A stretch of DNA of 64,000 nt from Bacteroidales bacterium (GCA_016936665.1 JAFGXI010000009.1:1-64000); one strand, 5' to 3'. Counted from the stretch's first letter, positions 48,916 to 59,705 are shown. Numbers and translations are program-made. Notes: generated by a model from the letters alone, not told the origin.

Positions 48916-50796
48916 ATGATAGACAATTATATATTTTCCGGGATTGGACATGCATTTGGTGAATACGAAATTGATAATGCCACGCTCGAAAAAGCCATTC
49001 AAACAGAATATTTAGACGCATTCAATCAAAAAAGAATTGAGTCGGGAGAAAGTTTTCAGAAATACAGAAAATCTCACCCAAAGGCATCGGCTTTCGATTT
49101 TATGGCTGAATATAAAATGGGCTTCAAAACACGTAATCATGTGGTGCCGTTTCCTCCCAACCGATCTAAATATAAATCGGCAGCCAATGCTCTAGATTTG
49201 GCCGTCGATGCTGTACAAATGGCATTAGACGACGCTGGCATACACCCCGAACATATAGGCGCATGGTTGGTAAGTACTGCAACGCCACATGAACAAGCAC
49301 CTGGGATTGCTGAAACTTTAAAAGCATATTTTGTCCATTTCGATAATACTTGCGAAACTATGACTCTCCATTCGGCTTGTGGCGGGTTCAACTACAACTT
49401 AGAAAGAGCATTAATTTACCTCAAACAACACCCTGAGGCCGAACACGTTGTGGTTTGTCATACCGAAGTGATGTCAGAATTATTGGTCGACACTACCGAA
49501 TTTGTTCCATACGTGACCTTCGCCGATGGTGCGGCGGCTGTTATTTTATCGAGAATACAATCCGAAGATAAAGAAGGCTTGCTCGATATTGTAAATTACG
49601 AAGATCCGCAGATGATAAACTTTTTAGGAGCCACGCCAAAGGGTAGAATGTATATGCAAGCAGGAATCATAAAAGACAGAGCTACTGAAAATTTAGTAAG
49701 AAATAGTAGAGAGTTGCTAAGTCGCTATCAACTTAAAGTAGAAGATATCGATTTAATGATTCCTCATCAAACGGGCAATGCTATTGTTCACGGAGTCGTT
49801 GAAGCACTTAAAATTGATACTTCCAAAGTATATCAAGAAGTTCAATACCGACATGGCAATTTATCCGGAGCATCCATCCCGGCATCCATCAGTTTATTGA
49901 AAAAAGATAATCGCTGGAAAAAAGGCGATTTGGTTTTAACTGCTACAGCAGGTTTAGGAGGCGAAAATGGAGCTTTTTTATATAAAATACCTCAAAAAAA
50001 TCCAAAACACGAGCATTTGCCAATATTAAAAGGTAAAACAGCTGTGGTTACAGGAGCAAGTGGAGGTATCGGGTTCGAAGTTGCCAAAATTTTAGCCGAA
50101 CGTGGCTGTAATTTGATTTTACAGTATAAAACACAATCGGAAGATTTAAAAAAATATGCTCCCATTTGGGAGAAAGAATTTGGTGTCGAAATAGAATTAA
50201 TGGAAGTCGATTTTGCCAGCGAGTTTGCCACATTAACTATGGCGGATACAATTTTAAAAAAGCACCAATCTATAAACTATATTGTTCATACAGCAGCCAC
50301 AACAGGAAGCTTAAAAAGAGCTACAGAAGTTAGTTCTAAAGAATTCGATAAAGTGTTTCAAATCAACCAATGGTCTCCAATTGTACTCACTCAAAAATTA
50401 TTTCCAATTTTAAAAGAAACGATTTTATACGTTGGCTCTGTTGCCGAAGATGCTGAGTTTTCCGGCTCAGTAGCTTATGTGGCATCGAAAAGAGGCTTGC
50501 ATGGCTTTGCAGGAAGTTTCGCTCCGGAAGCTGCTAAAAAAGGATTGAAAAGCATATACTATATGCCAGGCATGGTCGATGGAGGTATGGCTAAATATTT
50601 AGATGAGTATCAGATTCAAGCAAGCTTAATGGCTATCAAACAAAAGCAAGCGACACCACTCGATGTAATAGCAACCCGAATAGCACAATCCTTATATATC
50701 CCAAAAGTTTCAGGAACTTATAATCATTACGAAGATGTGCTAACCGTACGTCGAGATAGTTACCAAGGCGATAATATTCATTATAGCATACAATAG
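48916..50796 (+). CDS. KAS III-like 3-oxoacyl synthase fused to SDR reductase
   Basis: KAS III part: LHSACGGFNYNLERAL (Cys), IPHQTGNAIVHGV (His), RHGNLSGASIPASI (Asn). SDR part: GKTAVVTGASGGIGFEVAKIL, YVASKRGLHGF. Confidence 0.9.
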   Translation: MIDNYIFSGIGHAFGEYEIDNATLEKAIQTEYLDAFNQKRIESGESFQKYRKSHPKASAFDFMAEYKMGFKTRNHVVPFPPNRSKYKSAANALDLAVDAVQMALDDAGIHPEHIGAWLVSTATPHEQAPGIAETLKAYFVHFDNTCETMTLHSACGGFNYNLERALIYLKQHPEAEHVVVCHTEVMSELLVDTTEFVPYVTFADGAAAVILSRIQSEDKEGLLDIVNYEDPQMINFLGATPKGRMYMQAGIIKDRATENLVRNSRELLSRYQLKVEDIDLMIPHQTGNAIVHGVVEALKIDTSKVYQEVQYRHGNLSGASIPASISLLKKDNRWKKGDLVLTATAGLGGENGAFLYKIPQKNPKHEHLPILKGKTAVVTGASGGIGFEVAKILAERGCNLILQYKTQSEDLKKYAPIWEKEFGVEIELMEVDFASEFATLTMADTILKKHQSINYIVHTAATTGSLKRATEVSSKEFDKVFQINQWSPIVLTQKLFPILKETILYVGSVAEDAEFSGSVAYVASKRGLHGFAGSFAPEAAKKGLKSIYYMPGMVDGGMAKYLDEYQIQASLMAIKQKQATPLDVIATRIAQSLYIPKVSGTYNHYEDVLTVRRDSYQGDNIHYSIQ

Positions 50797-52284
50797 ATGG
50801 CTAAACCTTACGATTTTGTAATTATTGGAGCAGGCATCAGTGGATTGTCTTTGGCCTCTATCTTGAGCAAAGAGGGATTTCGTGTAGCATTGGTAGAAAA
50901 AAACCGTTTCTTGGGAGGTAATTTGTCATCATTTAAAAAAGAAGGCGTTATTTTCGATACCGGCATACATTATACCGGCGGGTTCGATGACGGTAGAATA
51001 TTGGATATTTTCTTCAAATACCTGGGCATCAGATCAAAAATTCAGCTAAAACGACAAGATTTACATTGCTTCGACGAAGTCCAGATTAATGAAGATAAGT
51101 TTGAATTTGCTCAAGGATATGATTTACATATCGATAAAATGTGCAATTACTTTCCCCAATATTGCAAGCAAATAAAAGACTATTACAACGAAATTGTCAA
51201 ATATGGGAGTTTAACAGACATTGATTCCATCTTTTCAAAAGTCATTAATTTTGAGTCTTTATCCATAGGTGTTTATAAAAAGGTCTTTCAAACCATAGGT
51301 AACGAAAGAATTACAAATATTCTAACGGCAACCAATGCTTTATATGCCGGAAAGAAAGGAATTACGCCATTTGTAATTCATGCACATGTACTTGATGCAT
51401 ATATTAATGACTCATGGAAATTTGTAGGTGGTGGACAGCATTTAGCCGATGCTATGGCTGAATTAATAGAAGCCAACGGAGGTAAAATATTTAAAGGTTC
51501 TGCTGCAACAACTTTTAATTTCGACGACAGAAATATTAAATCGGTAAGTTTGTCTGATGGAGAGTGTGTTGAAGGCAGACGATTTATAAGTACTTTACAC
51601 CCTCAAGTTACTTTAAAAATGCTACCTGAACAACAATGGAGAAAAAGCACTGTCGATCGCATCCAAAGTATTCCCAATACAATGGGGATGTTTTCTCTAT
51701 ATTTAGTAATGAAGCCCAAAAGCTTCCAGTACATCAATCATAATATTTATCATTTCGAACATTACGACACATGGATGGCCGAAAGATACGATCCCAATAA
51801 GTGGCCCGAATCGTTTTTAATATACAGCCAAGTGAACGACCCTAACCAAGAGTATGCCGATGGAATTGTGGTAATGACTTATATGGATTACAGCGAAGTT
51901 ACACAATGGAGCGGTTTAAGGATAAATAATCGTGGCGAAGCTTATCAAGCATTTAAAAATGAGAAAACAGAACTATTACTAAAAAAAGTAGAACGATCAT
52001 ACCCGGGTATAAGAGCAAAAATACAAACCGTATATAGTTCAACACCTGTAACTTACGAAAGTTATTACAACATGCCAGAAGGAGCAAGTTACGGTATACA
52101 ACGAAATTGCAACGATCCCATTATTAACACATTAATGTCTGTTACAAAAACTCCCAATCTTTTTCTAGCCGGACAAAGCGTAAGCATTCACGGTCTATTT
52201 GGTGTTATTGTTGGCTCGGTAATTTTAGCCAGTTATTTTATTGGTAAAGAACACTTAATTAATAAACTTAATCAAACTACTTAA
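50797..52284 (+). CDS. Phytoene desaturase/CrtI-like FAD-dependent oxidoreductase
   Basis: DFVIIGAGISGLSLASILSKEGFRVALVEKNRFLGGNLSSFKKEGVIFDTGIHYTGG; C-terminal NLFLAGQSVSIHGLFGVIVGSVILASYFIG. Confidence 0.9.
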   Translation: MAKPYDFVIIGAGISGLSLASILSKEGFRVALVEKNRFLGGNLSSFKKEGVIFDTGIHYTGGFDDGRILDIFFKYLGIRSKIQLKRQDLHCFDEVQINEDKFEFAQGYDLHIDKMCNYFPQYCKQIKDYYNEIVKYGSLTDIDSIFSKVINFESLSIGVYKKVFQTIGNERITNILTATNALYAGKKGITPFVIHAHVLDAYINDSWKFVGGGQHLADAMAELIEANGGKIFKGSAATTFNFDDRNIKSVSLSDGECVEGRRFISTLHPQVTLKMLPEQQWRKSTVDRIQSIPNTMGMFSLYLVMKPKSFQYINHNIYHFEHYDTWMAERYDPNKWPESFLIYSQVNDPNQEYADGIVVMTYMDYSEVTQWSGLRINNRGEAYQAFKNEKTELLLKKVERSYPGIRAKIQTVYSSTPVTYESYYNMPEGASYGIQRNCNDPIINTLMSVTKTPNLFLAGQSVSIHGLFGVIVGSVILASYFIGKEHLINKLNQTT

Positions 52285-52290
52285 ACAGTT

Positions 52291-53961
52291 ATGAAACGCC
52301 TTTGGAAGTGGTTACGCAATATTTTTATCATACTCATTCTATTGATTTTGGGTCTTTTAACTTATGCATATTTTAGAATTCAGATTGATGAACCGATTTT
52401 AGAAGATCGTTCCGCTTTTAATTTGGAACGGCATGCCACAGACGATAGTGCTTGGACTTGTCAAGGCGATTGGCTTCGAGAAGATGCCTCCGGCTTATAT
52501 GAAATGCATATTTCCGGAAGCCCTTTAGAATTAGGAGTAAAACATGGTCTGTTGGCAAAGGAGTTGATTGCTTATCAAGAAGATGCTTTTGTGGCAGAGA
52601 TTAAAAATAAAATTCCATCCGACTTTTACCTTGGATTTTTAAAATATTTTATAGGTTGGTTCAATCGCGATATGACAGATTATGTGCCACGCGAAAATCA
52701 GCTTGAGATTTATGGTGTTTCGCAATATACCGATGAACAATACGATTTTATCGCTCCTAAATACCAAAGAATATTAAATTATCATGGAGCGCACGATATT
52801 GGCCATGCACTTCAAAATATGAATTTAGTGGCTTGTACCGCTTTCGGTGTTTGGGACAGCATGTCGGCAGATGGGCAGCTAATGATAGGAAGAAATTTCG
52901 ATTTTTATGTAGGTGATCAGTTTGCCGAGAAAAAGATCGTTGCTTTTGTCGAACCAAATAAAGGTTATCGTTTTATGTTTATCACTTGGGGTGGATTAAC
53001 AGGAGTGGTTTCCGGGATGAACGACGCTGGCTTAAGTATTACACTCAATTCTGCTAAATCCGATATTCCAACAGCAGCATATACTCCGGTTTCTATAGTG
53101 GCACGACAAATTCTTCAGCATTGTTCTACCATCGACGAAGCTTTTGCTAAAGCAAAAACGTTCAAAACGTTTGTATCTGAGAGCTTTTATATCGGATCGG
53201 CCAAAGATAGAAAAGCGGCCATTATAGAGAAATCGCCCGACACCTTGGCATTGTACACAACAAGTAAAAATCACTTGAGCTTAACCAATCATTTCCAATC
53301 CGAGGTTTTTAAAAACGATCTTTTAAACATAGAAAATATTGCAGAAAGCGCATCGATGTATCGATTGCAAAGGGTTGAAGAATTACTTGCCTATCAAGAT
53401 TCTTTTGGGGTTGCCGATTTTGCTCGTTTATTGAGAGACCAGAAAGGGTTACACAATGCAGATATTGGTTTTTGCAACGAAAAAGCCATTAATCAACTTA
53501 TTGCACACCATAGTATTATATTTAAACCCGAAAGCCAGCAAGTGTGGGTTTCGACTCATCCTTTTCAGTTAGGCGAATATATTTGTTACGATTTAAATAA
53601 AGTGTGGTCGGGACAAGCAGATTACAAAACCAATTTACATATCGACTCGTTAAAGATCGATGCCGATCCATTTCTATTTACAAAAGCATTTGAGGAAACC
53701 CAAATGTACAGAAAAGGGGCAAAAGCTATACAGAAAGCCAGCTCAAATGGCGAAGAAATTGAACCCTACTTTATTGAAAAATTTCTTCAGTCCAATCCAA
53801 AGTTTTTTCATGTGTACAAAGTTGTAGGCGATTATTATGCCTCAAAAGGGATGAAAGAAAAAGCGATAAGCACCTACGAAAAAGCTTTTTTATGTGAGTT
53901 TCCGCGTATTATCGATAAAACCGACATCGAAGAAAGCATAGCGAAACTTAAGGAGAAATAG
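52291..53961 (+). CDS. C45-family peptidase / acyl-CoA:6-aminopenicillanic acid acyltransferase-like Ntn hydrolase, membrane-anchored
   Basis: N-terminal TM; LVACTAFGVWDSMSADGQLMIGRNFDFYVG (candidate Cys nucleophile); GLSITLNSAKSD; C-terminal TPR-like tail. Confidence 0.88.
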   Translation: MKRLWKWLRNIFIILILLILGLLTYAYFRIQIDEPILEDRSAFNLERHATDDSAWTCQGDWLREDASGLYEMHISGSPLELGVKHGLLAKELIAYQEDAFVAEIKNKIPSDFYLGFLKYFIGWFNRDMTDYVPRENQLEIYGVSQYTDEQYDFIAPKYQRILNYHGAHDIGHALQNMNLVACTAFGVWDSMSADGQLMIGRNFDFYVGDQFAEKKIVAFVEPNKGYRFMFITWGGLTGVVSGMNDAGLSITLNSAKSDIPTAAYTPVSIVARQILQHCSTIDEAFAKAKTFKTFVSESFYIGSAKDRKAAIIEKSPDTLALYTTSKNHLSLTNHFQSEVFKNDLLNIENIAESASMYRLQRVEELLAYQDSFGVADFARLLRDQKGLHNADIGFCNEKAINQLIAHHSIIFKPESQQVWVSTHPFQLGEYICYDLNKVWSGQADYKTNLHIDSLKIDADPFLFTKAFEETQMYRKGAKAIQKASSNGEEIEPYFIEKFLQSNPKFFHVYKVVGDYYASKGMKEKAISTYEKAFLCEFPRIIDKTDIEESIAKLKEK

Positions 53962-53986
53962 CACAAAAACAAGATTAATAACCTGC

Positions 53987-55354
53987 TTAGTCTACTTTTT
54001 TAACGATAATACGACCATCTTTTAAATGTATTTCGAAATTCTCTTTAAGGTTTAATTCCGAATGCCCATCAACGAATCTTTGATGCTGATTAACCATCGC
54101 AAACCCTCGTTCTAAAATTCGTTCGGGACTTAATACATGTACCAAATGTTCTGCTTGTTGTAAACGGTCTTTAGCTTGGTTCAAACTTGTTTTTATACGC
54201 GAAAAAACAGCCGTTTGAGTGTCGGATATTTGGATGCTCTCTTGTTGGAAATAACGAGATATTGCATTCCTTGTTTTAAGCTCTATATGCCTAACTTTAC
54301 TTTGCTCAGTCTGATTTCTAAATTGGATAGAATGCTGCAAAAGCGTCCATTTCAATTTCAAAAGATGAGATTTATCTTTTAATAAATCACTTGTATTATT
54401 TTGTAAGGCACGAATAGTTTCCTGTAAATTTTCGTTTTGAGCGGTCAACATTTGCCGACTTGCTAAAGCAATATCTTCGGATAATTGGTCGAGTGCATTT
54501 TCGAAAACATTACATTGCTCAATTAAAAAAGCGGCCACTGCTGTTGGTGTTTTAAACGATTGATAAGCCACCATGTCGGCAATAGACTCGTCCCTCTCAT
54601 GACCTATTCCTGTAAGAACTGGCAATGGAAACTGTGTTATATGAAACACCAATTCGTAATCGTCGAACGCCTTTAAGTCCAACTTTGCCCCTCCACCTCT
54701 AATGATTACCACCACATCAAAGTCATTTATTTTTTGGTAAATCTTTTCTAATGCACTAACCACAGAAGAAGCTGCGTTCTGTCCCTGCATTTGTGCATCG
54801 AATAACTCCCATTTAAAAATATAAGCCGAAACATTTTGCTCAAGTTGATGAATAAAATCACCAAAACCGGCAGCCGTTGAAGAAGAAATAATTGCAATGC
54901 GTTGTATCACTCCGGGTAAAAAAGTGTCTTTGTTCATATCGATTACCCCATCCTCTTCTAGCTTGCGAATAATTTTTTGTTTTTCGATTTGCAACTCTCC
55001 AACGGTGTATGCCGGATCGATATCTTTAACATTTAGACTTATACCATACAGCTCATGAAATTCAACCGATACTTTAAGCGATACTTTAATTCCGGATTGA
55101 AAAGGCATTCCGGTAGTTGTTTCGAAGTACGGTTTTAATAAGCGGAAAGTACTGCTCCAAATCGTTGCTCTGGCTTTAGCTACCAATTGTGTAGCCTGTT
55201 TTTCGGCTAACTCAATATAGCAGTGCCCATTTCTATTTTCCATTACCTCATTTAGTTCTGCATGCACCCATACGTAGTCGTTAAAATTAATTTCTAACGC
55301 TGTTTTAATCGACTGCTGCAATGCTAACAAGGAAATACTTTCTGTATGACTCAT
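53987..55354 (-). CDS. xseA: Exodeoxyribonuclease VII large subunit
   Basis: WVHAELNEVMENRNGHCYIELAEK, IAIISSSTAAGFGDFIHQL, VVIIRGGGAKLDLKAFDDYELV, GIGHERDESIADMVAYQSFKTPTAVAAFLIE. Confidence 0.96.
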   Translation of the reverse strand: MSHTESISLLALQQSIKTALEINFNDYVWVHAELNEVMENRNGHCYIELAEKQATQLVAKARATIWSSTFRLLKPYFETTTGMPFQSGIKVSLKVSVEFHELYGISLNVKDIDPAYTVGELQIEKQKIIRKLEEDGVIDMNKDTFLPGVIQRIAIISSSTAAGFGDFIHQLEQNVSAYIFKWELFDAQMQGQNAASSVVSALEKIYQKINDFDVVVIIRGGGAKLDLKAFDDYELVFHITQFPLPVLTGIGHERDESIADMVAYQSFKTPTAVAAFLIEQCNVFENALDQLSEDIALASRQMLTAQNENLQETIRALQNNTSDLLKDKSHLLKLKWTLLQHSIQFRNQTEQSKVRHIELKTRNAISRYFQQESIQISDTQTAVFSRIKTSLNQAKDRLQQAEHLVHVLSPERILERGFAMVNQHQRFVDGHSELNLKENFEIHLKDGRIIVKKVD

Positions 55355-55501
55355 CCTTCAAAAATAAATAAATATGCTGATTTAAATATTGCTGTTCTAT
55401 ATATTGTAAATCTGTAATTTTTTGATAAACATCTACATAGATAAACAAATTAATTTCATAAGAACAAAAGAAAATACTTTCTTTGAAGAAAATTTTAAAC
55501 A

Positions 55502-57334
55502 ATGCTTAACAATTCATCTATCCATTCGTTTTCTATTCCGGTGATGGGCATCGGTTATACAATAAACAGTGCCATAAAAGTTGCTCCACTAGGTATTTCT
55601 TCTGTATTATCTTTAGTCGACGATATATTAATCGAAAAAATGCGAGAACTTCACAGCATGGAATTCAAACTCCCTTTTCAGCCTATTTCAACAAAAATTG
55701 AAGATTATAGGGCTAAAAGAATTACAGCTTATCTCGACATGTTAGACGATATTGTAAAAGGGAAGCTAGAAGATGTGAAAGACTCTATTGCTAACAAAAA
55801 AAAGGAGCTTCACGATTATTTCAATTTATTACCAAACTACTCTAAACTAAAGGAAGATTTTATTTCGTTAGTTGATAAAAATGTCGACTTAAAAAAAATA
55901 AAAACTTGGCTCGACCAAAACATCAGTGCAGGCTCTATCGATGTTAATATTATGACCAAGCTAAACAAAGTCAACTATAAGAATGGTGAAGCTTTGCCAC
56001 AAGAACACAACGATGCTTTTTCTGCCCTTAGAGGGTTTGCCAAAAGTAAATTGGAATCTTCTGTCGTATTTTCGGCAGGAATGAACTTAAATTTATACAG
56101 CTACATCGAAAAGTTTAAAGACTTCTATCCCGATAAAGATGGACATATCAAGAAAAAAATCATTCTAAAAGTTAGCGATATAAGATCTGCTGTTGTGCAA
56201 GGTCAAATATTAGCTAAAAAAGGTTTATGGGTTTCGGAGTACAGAATAGAATCGGGGCTTAACTGTGGCGGGCATGCATTTGCTACCAATGGTTTATTAA
56301 TGGGTCCTATTTTGGAAAGTTTTAAAACCAATTTTCAATCGTTAAAACAAAATACACAAAACTTACTCAAAGAAGCTTTAAAAGCGAAAAAACAAGCTGT
56401 TCCTGAGCAAGATTTAAACTTAAAAATTACAGCCCAAGGTGGCGTAGGAACACATCAAGAACATCAGTTTTTATTAGACCATTACAATCTAGATTCTGTA
56501 GGTTGGGGCTCTCCATTTTTATTAGTGCCGGAAGCTTCTACCATCGACCATAACACTGCTGAGCTCCTGGCCGATGCCAAAGAAAATGACTTATACCTTA
56601 GCGACATTTCTCCATTAGGCGTAAAGTTTAACTCGCTCCGACAAAACACAAAAGACATTGAAAAGCAACTCCTTATAGATATTGGCGAACCGGGATCTAA
56701 CTGCCCCAAACGATATTTAGTTTCGAACACTGAATTTTCTGAACGTTCTTTGTGTACTGCATCGAGAGCCTATCAAAAGAAAAAAATTCAAGAACTCGAT
56801 TTAAAGCGACTCTCATCGGTAGAGTATCACCATCAATATAAAAAGATAACAGAAAAATCTTGCATCTGTGTAGGACTTGGAACTACTGCGCTTATTGCAA
56901 ATCAGTTAGATACAAAAATCGAAGGCAGTGGCGTATCGGTTTGTCCGGGGCCAAATATTGCTTACTTCAACAAAATCACCACTCTAAAAGCTATGGTCGG
57001 ACATATCTATGGCCGAAATAATTTAATAGATCACCCACGCAGGCCACATATGTTTATGAAAGAACTTAAAATGTATGTCGATTACTTTAAAGAAAAAGTA
57101 GAATCGTTGGAATGGCCACTTGACAAAAGTGATTCAAAATGGCTCGAATCTTTCGAACAAAACATGAAAGAAGGTATTGCTTATTATAAAGATCTCTTTA
57201 CAAAATATAGTGCGCATTATTCCAATATTATTCAAGATGTCTTTGAAGACCTGCACGAGCACGAAATCAATTTTAATAAGTTGACTCAAAAAATCAGTCA
57301 GCATCAACCAAAAACGGTATCAATTTTAAAATAA
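55502..57334 (+). CDS. Conserved hypothetical ~610-aa protein, Cys/Gly motifs suggest possible FMN-barrel/Fe-S enzyme
   Basis: Single long ORF; ESGLNCGGHAFATNGLLMGPIL, GEPGSNCPKRYLVSNTEFSERSLCTASRAYQ, SCICVGLGTTALIAN, GSGVSVCPGPNIAYFNKITTLKAMVGHIYG. Confidence 0.6.
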   Translation: MLNNSSIHSFSIPVMGIGYTINSAIKVAPLGISSVLSLVDDILIEKMRELHSMEFKLPFQPISTKIEDYRAKRITAYLDMLDDIVKGKLEDVKDSIANKKKELHDYFNLLPNYSKLKEDFISLVDKNVDLKKIKTWLDQNISAGSIDVNIMTKLNKVNYKNGEALPQEHNDAFSALRGFAKSKLESSVVFSAGMNLNLYSYIEKFKDFYPDKDGHIKKKIILKVSDIRSAVVQGQILAKKGLWVSEYRIESGLNCGGHAFATNGLLMGPILESFKTNFQSLKQNTQNLLKEALKAKKQAVPEQDLNLKITAQGGVGTHQEHQFLLDHYNLDSVGWGSPFLLVPEASTIDHNTAELLADAKENDLYLSDISPLGVKFNSLRQNTKDIEKQLLIDIGEPGSNCPKRYLVSNTEFSERSLCTASRAYQKKKIQELDLKRLSSVEYHHQYKKITEKSCICVGLGTTALIANQLDTKIEGSGVSVCPGPNIAYFNKITTLKAMVGHIYGRNNLIDHPRRPHMFMKELKMYVDYFKEKVESLEWPLDKSDSKWLESFEQNMKEGIAYYKDLFTKYSAHYSNIIQDVFEDLHEHEINFNKLTQKISQHQPKTVSILK

Positions 57335-57388
57335 AAGTCGCTAAGAATGAGCCATGTTTTATACTTTTGTAAAAAACATGAAAAACAA

Positions 57389-58669
57389 ATGAACATTCTA
57401 ATTTTAGGCTCAGGGGGTAGAGAACATGCTATTGGTTGGAAAGTGGCACAAAGCGAGCTTGTATCGCAGCTTTACTTTGCTCCGGGAAATGCTGGTACAC
57501 AATTGATTGGGCAAAACATTAATGTAGATCCGGAAAATTTTGAGGCTCTCAAACAAGTTGTTCTAGAAAAGCAAATTGAACTGGTCGTTGTTGGTCCCGA
57601 AGCACCCTTAGTTGCTGGAGTTGTCGATTTTTTCAAAAAAAATATCGATTTAAAAAATGTTCGAATTGTAGGGCCGTCTGCCGAAGCGGCTCAGCTTGAG
57701 GGTTCAAAAGATTATGCCAAAGCATTTATGCAACGACATAACATCCCAACGGCAAGATATAAAAGTGTTCAAACTCAAAATTTAGACGAAGCCTATTTGT
57801 TTTTAGAATCACTGAAGGCGCCCTATGTTTTGAAGGCCGATGGCTTAGCAGCAGGTAAAGGTGTTTTAATCATCGATAGCCTTGAAGAAGCAAAGCATGA
57901 GTTAAAAGCAATGTTAGACGGAAAGTTTGGAGCGGCCAGCCAAACAGTTGTTATCGAAGAATTTTTATCGGGCATTGAGCTTTCTGTTTTTGTACTTACC
58001 GATGGCCAATCTTACTTAACACTTCCCGAAGCCAAAGATTATAAAAGAATTGGCGAAGGCGACACCGGGTTAAACACAGGAGGCATGGGTGCTATTTCTC
58101 CGGTTCCGTTTGCCGACAAAACATTTATGGATAAAGTGGAAACTCAAATTATTCAACCTACTATCGAAGGCTTTAAAAAAGATCGACTCGACTATACCGG
58201 CTTTGTGTTTATTGGCTTAATGAACGTCGAAGGCGAACCTTATGTAATTGAATATAACGTAAGAATGGGCGACCCCGAAACAGAGGTTGTCATGCCTAGA
58301 ATAGCATCGGATATAGTACCGCTTTTAATGGCCGCAGCCGATCAAACGCTCGATCAAAAATCCATCGATTTCCACAACGATTATGCTTGCACAGTTATGT
58401 TGGTTTCCGGCGGTTATCCCGAAGCTTACGAAAAAGGATTTGAAATATTGGAGAGTGAAAACTGCACAGATTCAATCGTTTTTCATGCCGGCACCTCAGA
58501 AAAAGACGGACAAATTGTTACTGCAGGAGGTAGAGTCATTGCGATAAGCTCAATTGCAGCATCGATGGACAAAGCTCTTGATTTTTCTTTTAAAAACGCT
58601 GAGCGCATTCAATTCAGAAAAAAATACTATCGAAAAGATATTGGAGAAGACCTAAAGCAATACTTATAA
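57389..58669 (+). CDS. purD: Phosphoribosylamine--glycine ligase; start re-assigned to 57389
   Basis: MNILILGSGGREHAIGWKVAQSELVSQLYFAPGNAGT; VVVGPEAPLVAG; NTGGMGAISP. TACTTTTG at 57362-57369 lies inside the ORF-track extension. Confidence 0.96.
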   Translation: MNILILGSGGREHAIGWKVAQSELVSQLYFAPGNAGTQLIGQNINVDPENFEALKQVVLEKQIELVVVGPEAPLVAGVVDFFKKNIDLKNVRIVGPSAEAAQLEGSKDYAKAFMQRHNIPTARYKSVQTQNLDEAYLFLESLKAPYVLKADGLAAGKGVLIIDSLEEAKHELKAMLDGKFGAASQTVVIEEFLSGIELSVFVLTDGQSYLTLPEAKDYKRIGEGDTGLNTGGMGAISPVPFADKTFMDKVETQIIQPTIEGFKKDRLDYTGFVFIGLMNVEGEPYVIEYNVRMGDPETEVVMPRIASDIVPLLMAAADQTLDQKSIDFHNDYACTVMLVSGGYPEAYEKGFEILESENCTDSIVFHAGTSEKDGQIVTAGGRVIAISSIAASMDKALDFSFKNAERIQFRKKYYRKDIGEDLKQYL

Positions 58670-58712
58670 AAAATTTGTACCTTGCTTAACTAACAATTAA
58701 CATTCAACGCAA

Positions 58713-59705
58713 ATGCTCCGTTTTTTTAAAAGTAACAGTATCGGCTTAGTATTTATATTGCCATTATTAGTGCTTTTAATTTGGAGCGATATTTTTGGAG
58801 TAAAGGAAGATAATTTTGTACCTCTTCCCTATTCAATGCCGGCCTACGCCTTGGTGATGAAAGTTATGCCAAATCTAATTGTTTCCGGCATCGTTGCCAT
58901 GTTGCTGATAATTGTTCAAGCCTTTTATTTAGTTTATATCAATGTCGTTTACAATTTCATTTCGCAAAGAACTTACTTAACCAGTTTGCTTTTTGTGCTA
59001 ATTTCGAGTGCTTTTCTCAATTTACACTACTTACACCCTGCTATTATTGCAAATATTTTTGTACTCTTTACCATTGTAGAGATTTTTTCGAGTTACAGAC
59101 AACCCAAAGTATATAAAGCCACCTTTAACGCAGGCTTTTGGGTCGCAGTAGCCGGACTGTTTTATATCAATGCCAATTTTCTTATCTTATTTGTACTTAT
59201 AAGCCTTCTGGTTCTCCATACATTCAATTGGAGAGAATGGACGGCCGCCCTTATTGGTTTTAGTATTCCATATGCTATCACATTATTTTTGTATTATTTT
59301 TTTGACAAATGGACCGATTTAGAACACATTATCGACGCCATTGTTGAGTTTCATAGTCCGAAATGGCATTGGCCTTTAGCCTACTATCTATATTCCGGCT
59401 TATTATTGGCTTTAGGCATCATCTCAATATTAAAACTTTCTTCAACCTATTCCAATAATAAAGTAAGTACTAGAAGTTATTTTACTCTTTTTACCACCCA
59501 GCTAAGCTTGCTAACACTGGTATTTATCTTTGTTCCTTTCGCCTCCATAGAAGTTATTGTATTAATGGCTGTTCCTCTTTCCTATTTGATGTCGAACTAC
59601 TATTTATCTAAAGGTAACAACTGGATACAGCAAATTTCTTTCAGCATTTTACTTGTTGGTTTTATATTCTTTTACCTAGAAAAGTTTTTTAATCTTGGCG
59701 CTTAA
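58713..59705 (+). CDS. Multi-pass membrane protein (DUF6427-like)
   Basis: ~9-10 hydrophobic segments; N-term [24 protein letters not shown]. Confidence 0.7.
   Translation: MLRFFKSNSIGLVFILPLLVLLIWSDIFGVKEDNFVPLPYSMPAYALVMKVMPNLIVSGIVAMLLIIVQAFYLVYINVVYNFISQRTYLTSLLFVLISSAFLNLHYLHPAIIANIFVLFTIVEIFSSYRQPKVYKATFNAGFWVAVAGLFYINANFLILFVLISLLVLHTFNWREWTAALIGFSIPYAITLFLYYFFDKWTDLEHIIDAIVEFHSPKWHWPLAYYLYSGLLLALGIISILKLSSTYSNNKVSTRSYFTLFTTQLSLLTLVFIFVPFASIEVIVLMAVPLSYLMSNYYLSKGNNWIQQISFSILLVGFIFFYLEKFFNLGA

Noticed and set aside
57347-57388. ORF-track N-terminal extension of purD (MSHVLYFCKKHEKQ)
   Set aside because: It contains a TACTTTTG promoter-like element; MNILILGSGGREHA at 57389 is the conserved start.
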